From positions 2,542,001 through 2,606,000 of the forward strand of contig NZ_CP079737.1 of the NCBI RefSeq assembly GCF_019916025.1: DNA of 64,000 nt, given 5' to 3'. The DNA comes from Paraclostridium bifermentans. GTDB taxonomy: Bacteria > Bacillota > Clostridia > Peptostreptococcales > Peptostreptococcaceae. The notes under the pieces were generated by a model. The model saw nothing but the letters and a program-made list of their open reading frames with translations. It was not told where the DNA came from and ran no database searches. Both the position numbers and the translations under genes were made by a program. Below are positions 62,534 through 64,000 of the stretch, one piece after another. How positions within the stretch are numbered: position 1 is the first letter of the stretch; the number at the start of each line of letters is the position of its first letter.

Positions 62534-64000
62534 TTATTTTAATATAGTTTCACAAATCTCTTTAAACAAAGGTGTTGCAGGCTTGCTAGAATCCTTCGTA
62601 CCTTCAATTATTACAGTTATTGCATATTTAGGATTTTCTTTAGGATAAAATCCTGTTACCCATCCATGTGTTATTATTTTTTTGCCCATAGTTTTATCCG
62701 CATTTTCTACATTAATAGTTGCCTGAGTTGTTCCTGTTTTTACTCCACTTCCTTTTTCTAATGTAGCTAATTCTTTTGCTGTTCCTTCACTAGCTACGGA
62801 CTTCATCATATTTTTTATTTTACTTACAATATATGGAGATATATCTCCTTTATCTTCCTTTGTGGACCTAAAGGCTTTTACGATTTCCTTTTTATTGTTT
62901 ATTATACTATCATAAATTTGTAAAGGCTTGTATGTTCCATTGTTGGCAATCACTTGCGTCATTTGGTTAACTTGAAGCGGTGTAAACATCATTTGCCCTT
63001 GACCAATACATAAGTTAACTATATCTATTTCATCTTTTATAGTTCCGCTTTTTTCTCCATATATATCAATTCCTACTTCCTGATCTAAATGAAGTTTTTT
63101 AGCAGTATCCATTATCTTTTCTTTACCTACTTTAAGCGCTATATCTAAAAATGCAGTGTTACAAGAATTAGCAAATGCTTGTTCTAGAGTTAAGGTTCCA
63201 TGTCCCTCCAATTTATTACATTTTAGAACTCTATTATGTACTTCTGAAGATCCGGTACATGTATAAGTGTAATTTTCATCTACTATCCCTTCTTCTAGTG
63301 CCGCATATAAAACCACTATCTTAAATACAGAACCAGGTGCATACATATATTTTATAGCTCTATTTTCTAATTCTCCATTACTCATCTTTAAATATTCACT
63401 TATAGAATCTCTGTCAAAATTAGGCCTAGATGTCATAGCTAATACTTCTCCACTTTTTACATCAGATATAACTACTGAGCTTGGATTTTGTTCTTTATCG
63501 ACTAGCTTTTCTAATTTTTTTTGAATATCATAATCTATAGTTAACTTTAAATGTCTATCATCTTTGTTCTTTTCATTTACTTTTACACTACCATCTAGAA
63601 CTCCAATTTTTTTGTTCTTACCTGCATTACCTGAACTTCCAGCTTTAAATACTTCTACATAGTCTAAATTTTTATCTTTTAATACGTCATCCTTACTTTT
63701 TTCAATACCACTTACTCCATTACTATCTTTATCTATGTATCCTATAGTATGAGCTAGTATATCTTCATCTGAATACCTATATGTCTTTTTGTCTATTATT
63801 ATGTTTTCCTTTTCCAATCTACCTTTTAAGTTATCATTCATTTTGCTTACTTTTAATTCAACTATTGGTGAAACTGGATTTTCTTGTATTTTTTCATATA
63901 TATGAGAGTTATCAAGTCCTGTAACTTCTTGTATTAATTCCATATATCCATCATCCACATTAATTTTATCTTTTTGAATTATTATTATATCTTCACTTTT
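62534..64000 (-). CDS. Penicillin-binding transpeptidase (FtsI/SpoVD-like), 5' end outside the window
   Basis: The frame is open to the window edge, so the N-terminus and any membrane anchor are missing; the visible 489 codons hold a PBP dimer domain and the transpeptidase domain with SVFK (SxxK), SCN (SxN) and KTGT motifs. Class B PBP that cross-links peptidoglycan; it ends straight after the catalytic domain with no PASTA tail. Upstream of sigK on the same strand, as in C. difficile, so a role in spore cortex or septum synthesis is plausible. Confidence 0.9.
   Translation of the reverse strand, partial: KSEDIIIIQKDKINVDDGYMELIQEVTGLDNSHIYEKIQENPVSPIVELKVSKMNDNLKGRLEKENIIIDKKTYRYSDEDILAHTIGYIDKDSNGVSGIEKSKDDVLKDKNLDYVEVFKAGSSGNAGKNKKIGVLDGSVKVNEKNKDDRHLKLTIDYDIQKKLEKLVDKEQNPSSVVISDVKSGEVLAMTSRPNFDRDSISEYLKMSNGELENRAIKYMYAPGSVFKIVVLYAALEEGIVDENYTYTCTGSSEVHNRVLKCNKLEGHGTLTLEQAFANSCNTAFLDIALKVGKEKIMDTAKKLHLDQEVGIDIYGEKSGTIKDEIDIVNLCIGQGQMMFTPLQVNQMTQVIANNGTYKPLQIYDSIINNKKEIVKAFRSTKEDKGDISPYIVSKIKNMMKSVASEGTAKELATLEKGSGVKTGTTQATINVENADKTMGKKIITHGWVTGFYPKENPKYAITVIIEGTKDSSKPATPLFKEICETILK

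Noticed and set aside
62502-62534. Terminator for the PBP gene in place of a sigK leader hairpin
   Set aside because: No T-run follows the stem and the 3' arm is occupied by the sigK Shine-Dalgarno and start codon; partial termination cannot be excluded.
1-64000. tRNA or rRNA genes and insertion sequences
   Set aside because: No cloverleaf, rRNA segment, transposase frame or terminal inverted repeat with target duplication was recognised by eye; a tRNAscan and ISfinder search would settle it.

Overview
The window is AT-rich, low-GC Firmicute DNA. Gene order (rnc-ELP3-like-smc-ftsY-ylxM-ffh-rpsP-khpA-rimM-trmD-rplS-rbgA, dprA-topA-codY, aminotransferase-iorA-iorB-buk, sigK beside a PBP) and several lineage-type families (CD3072/CD3073-like, CD1247-like) point to a chromosome of the Peptostreptococcaceae, close to Clostridioides difficile but not necessarily that species. 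Genus is not resolved. No tRNA, rRNA, CRISPR array, phage or insertion sequence was seen.

Layout. 1-5.7 kb: M3 peptidase (truncated), HAD phosphatase, a TudS-like desulfidase with an ECF S component, a CheW with an inserted zinc-binding CZB domain, a VanZ protein. 5.8-11.8 kb: an eight-gene minus-strand operon with four in-frame UGA codons, each followed by a short hairpin. Read as selenocysteine, these join fragments into a MerB-like lyase, an ABC permease, an ABC binding protein and a thioredoxin-like UPTC protein. With a permease, an ATPase, a Cys-rich lipoprotein and a Cys-Cys-ending protein they form what I recognise as the SAO (selenocysteine-assisted organometal) system. 11.9-13.9 kb: pentapeptide/K+-channel protein, HNH-like protein, DUF1540 protein. 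14-18.8 kb: keto-acid fermentation operon. 18.9-31.4 kb: codY, topA, dprA, yifB, yraN, capA-like, FMN dehydrogenase, rnhB, class II ribonucleotide reductase, EFR1 ferredoxin. 31.6-37.1 kb: APC transporter, YedE-type transporter, CoA-disulfide reductase and a divergent LysR regulator. 37.2-38.8 kb: brnQ with CodY-like boxes. 38.8-52.1 kb: translation, secretion and SMC housekeeping block. 52.1-56.9 kb: efp, pepP and aro genes enclosing four pilin-like genes. 57-61.7 kb: two sensor kinases with complementary defects. 61.8-64 kb: sigK with no pro-sequence and no skin insertion, then a truncated PBP.

Most striking points: (1) the selenoprotein operon, including a Sec predicted inside a membrane permease and a Sec at the position of the second Cys of the MerB Cys-Cys; (2) adjacent histidine kinases, one with an intact catalytic domain but Lys in place of His, the other with His but a degraded ATP-binding domain; (3) a 10-bp stem covering the ribosome-binding site and first base of the sigK start codon; (4) two convergent-gene spacers carrying the same internal-loop motif (AGCGAC / GGAGC) inside perfectly paired stems of unrelated sequence; (5) an 18-copy 9-bp repeat inside ftsY; (6) a 2-base insertion that separates a pseudopilin from its leader peptide.
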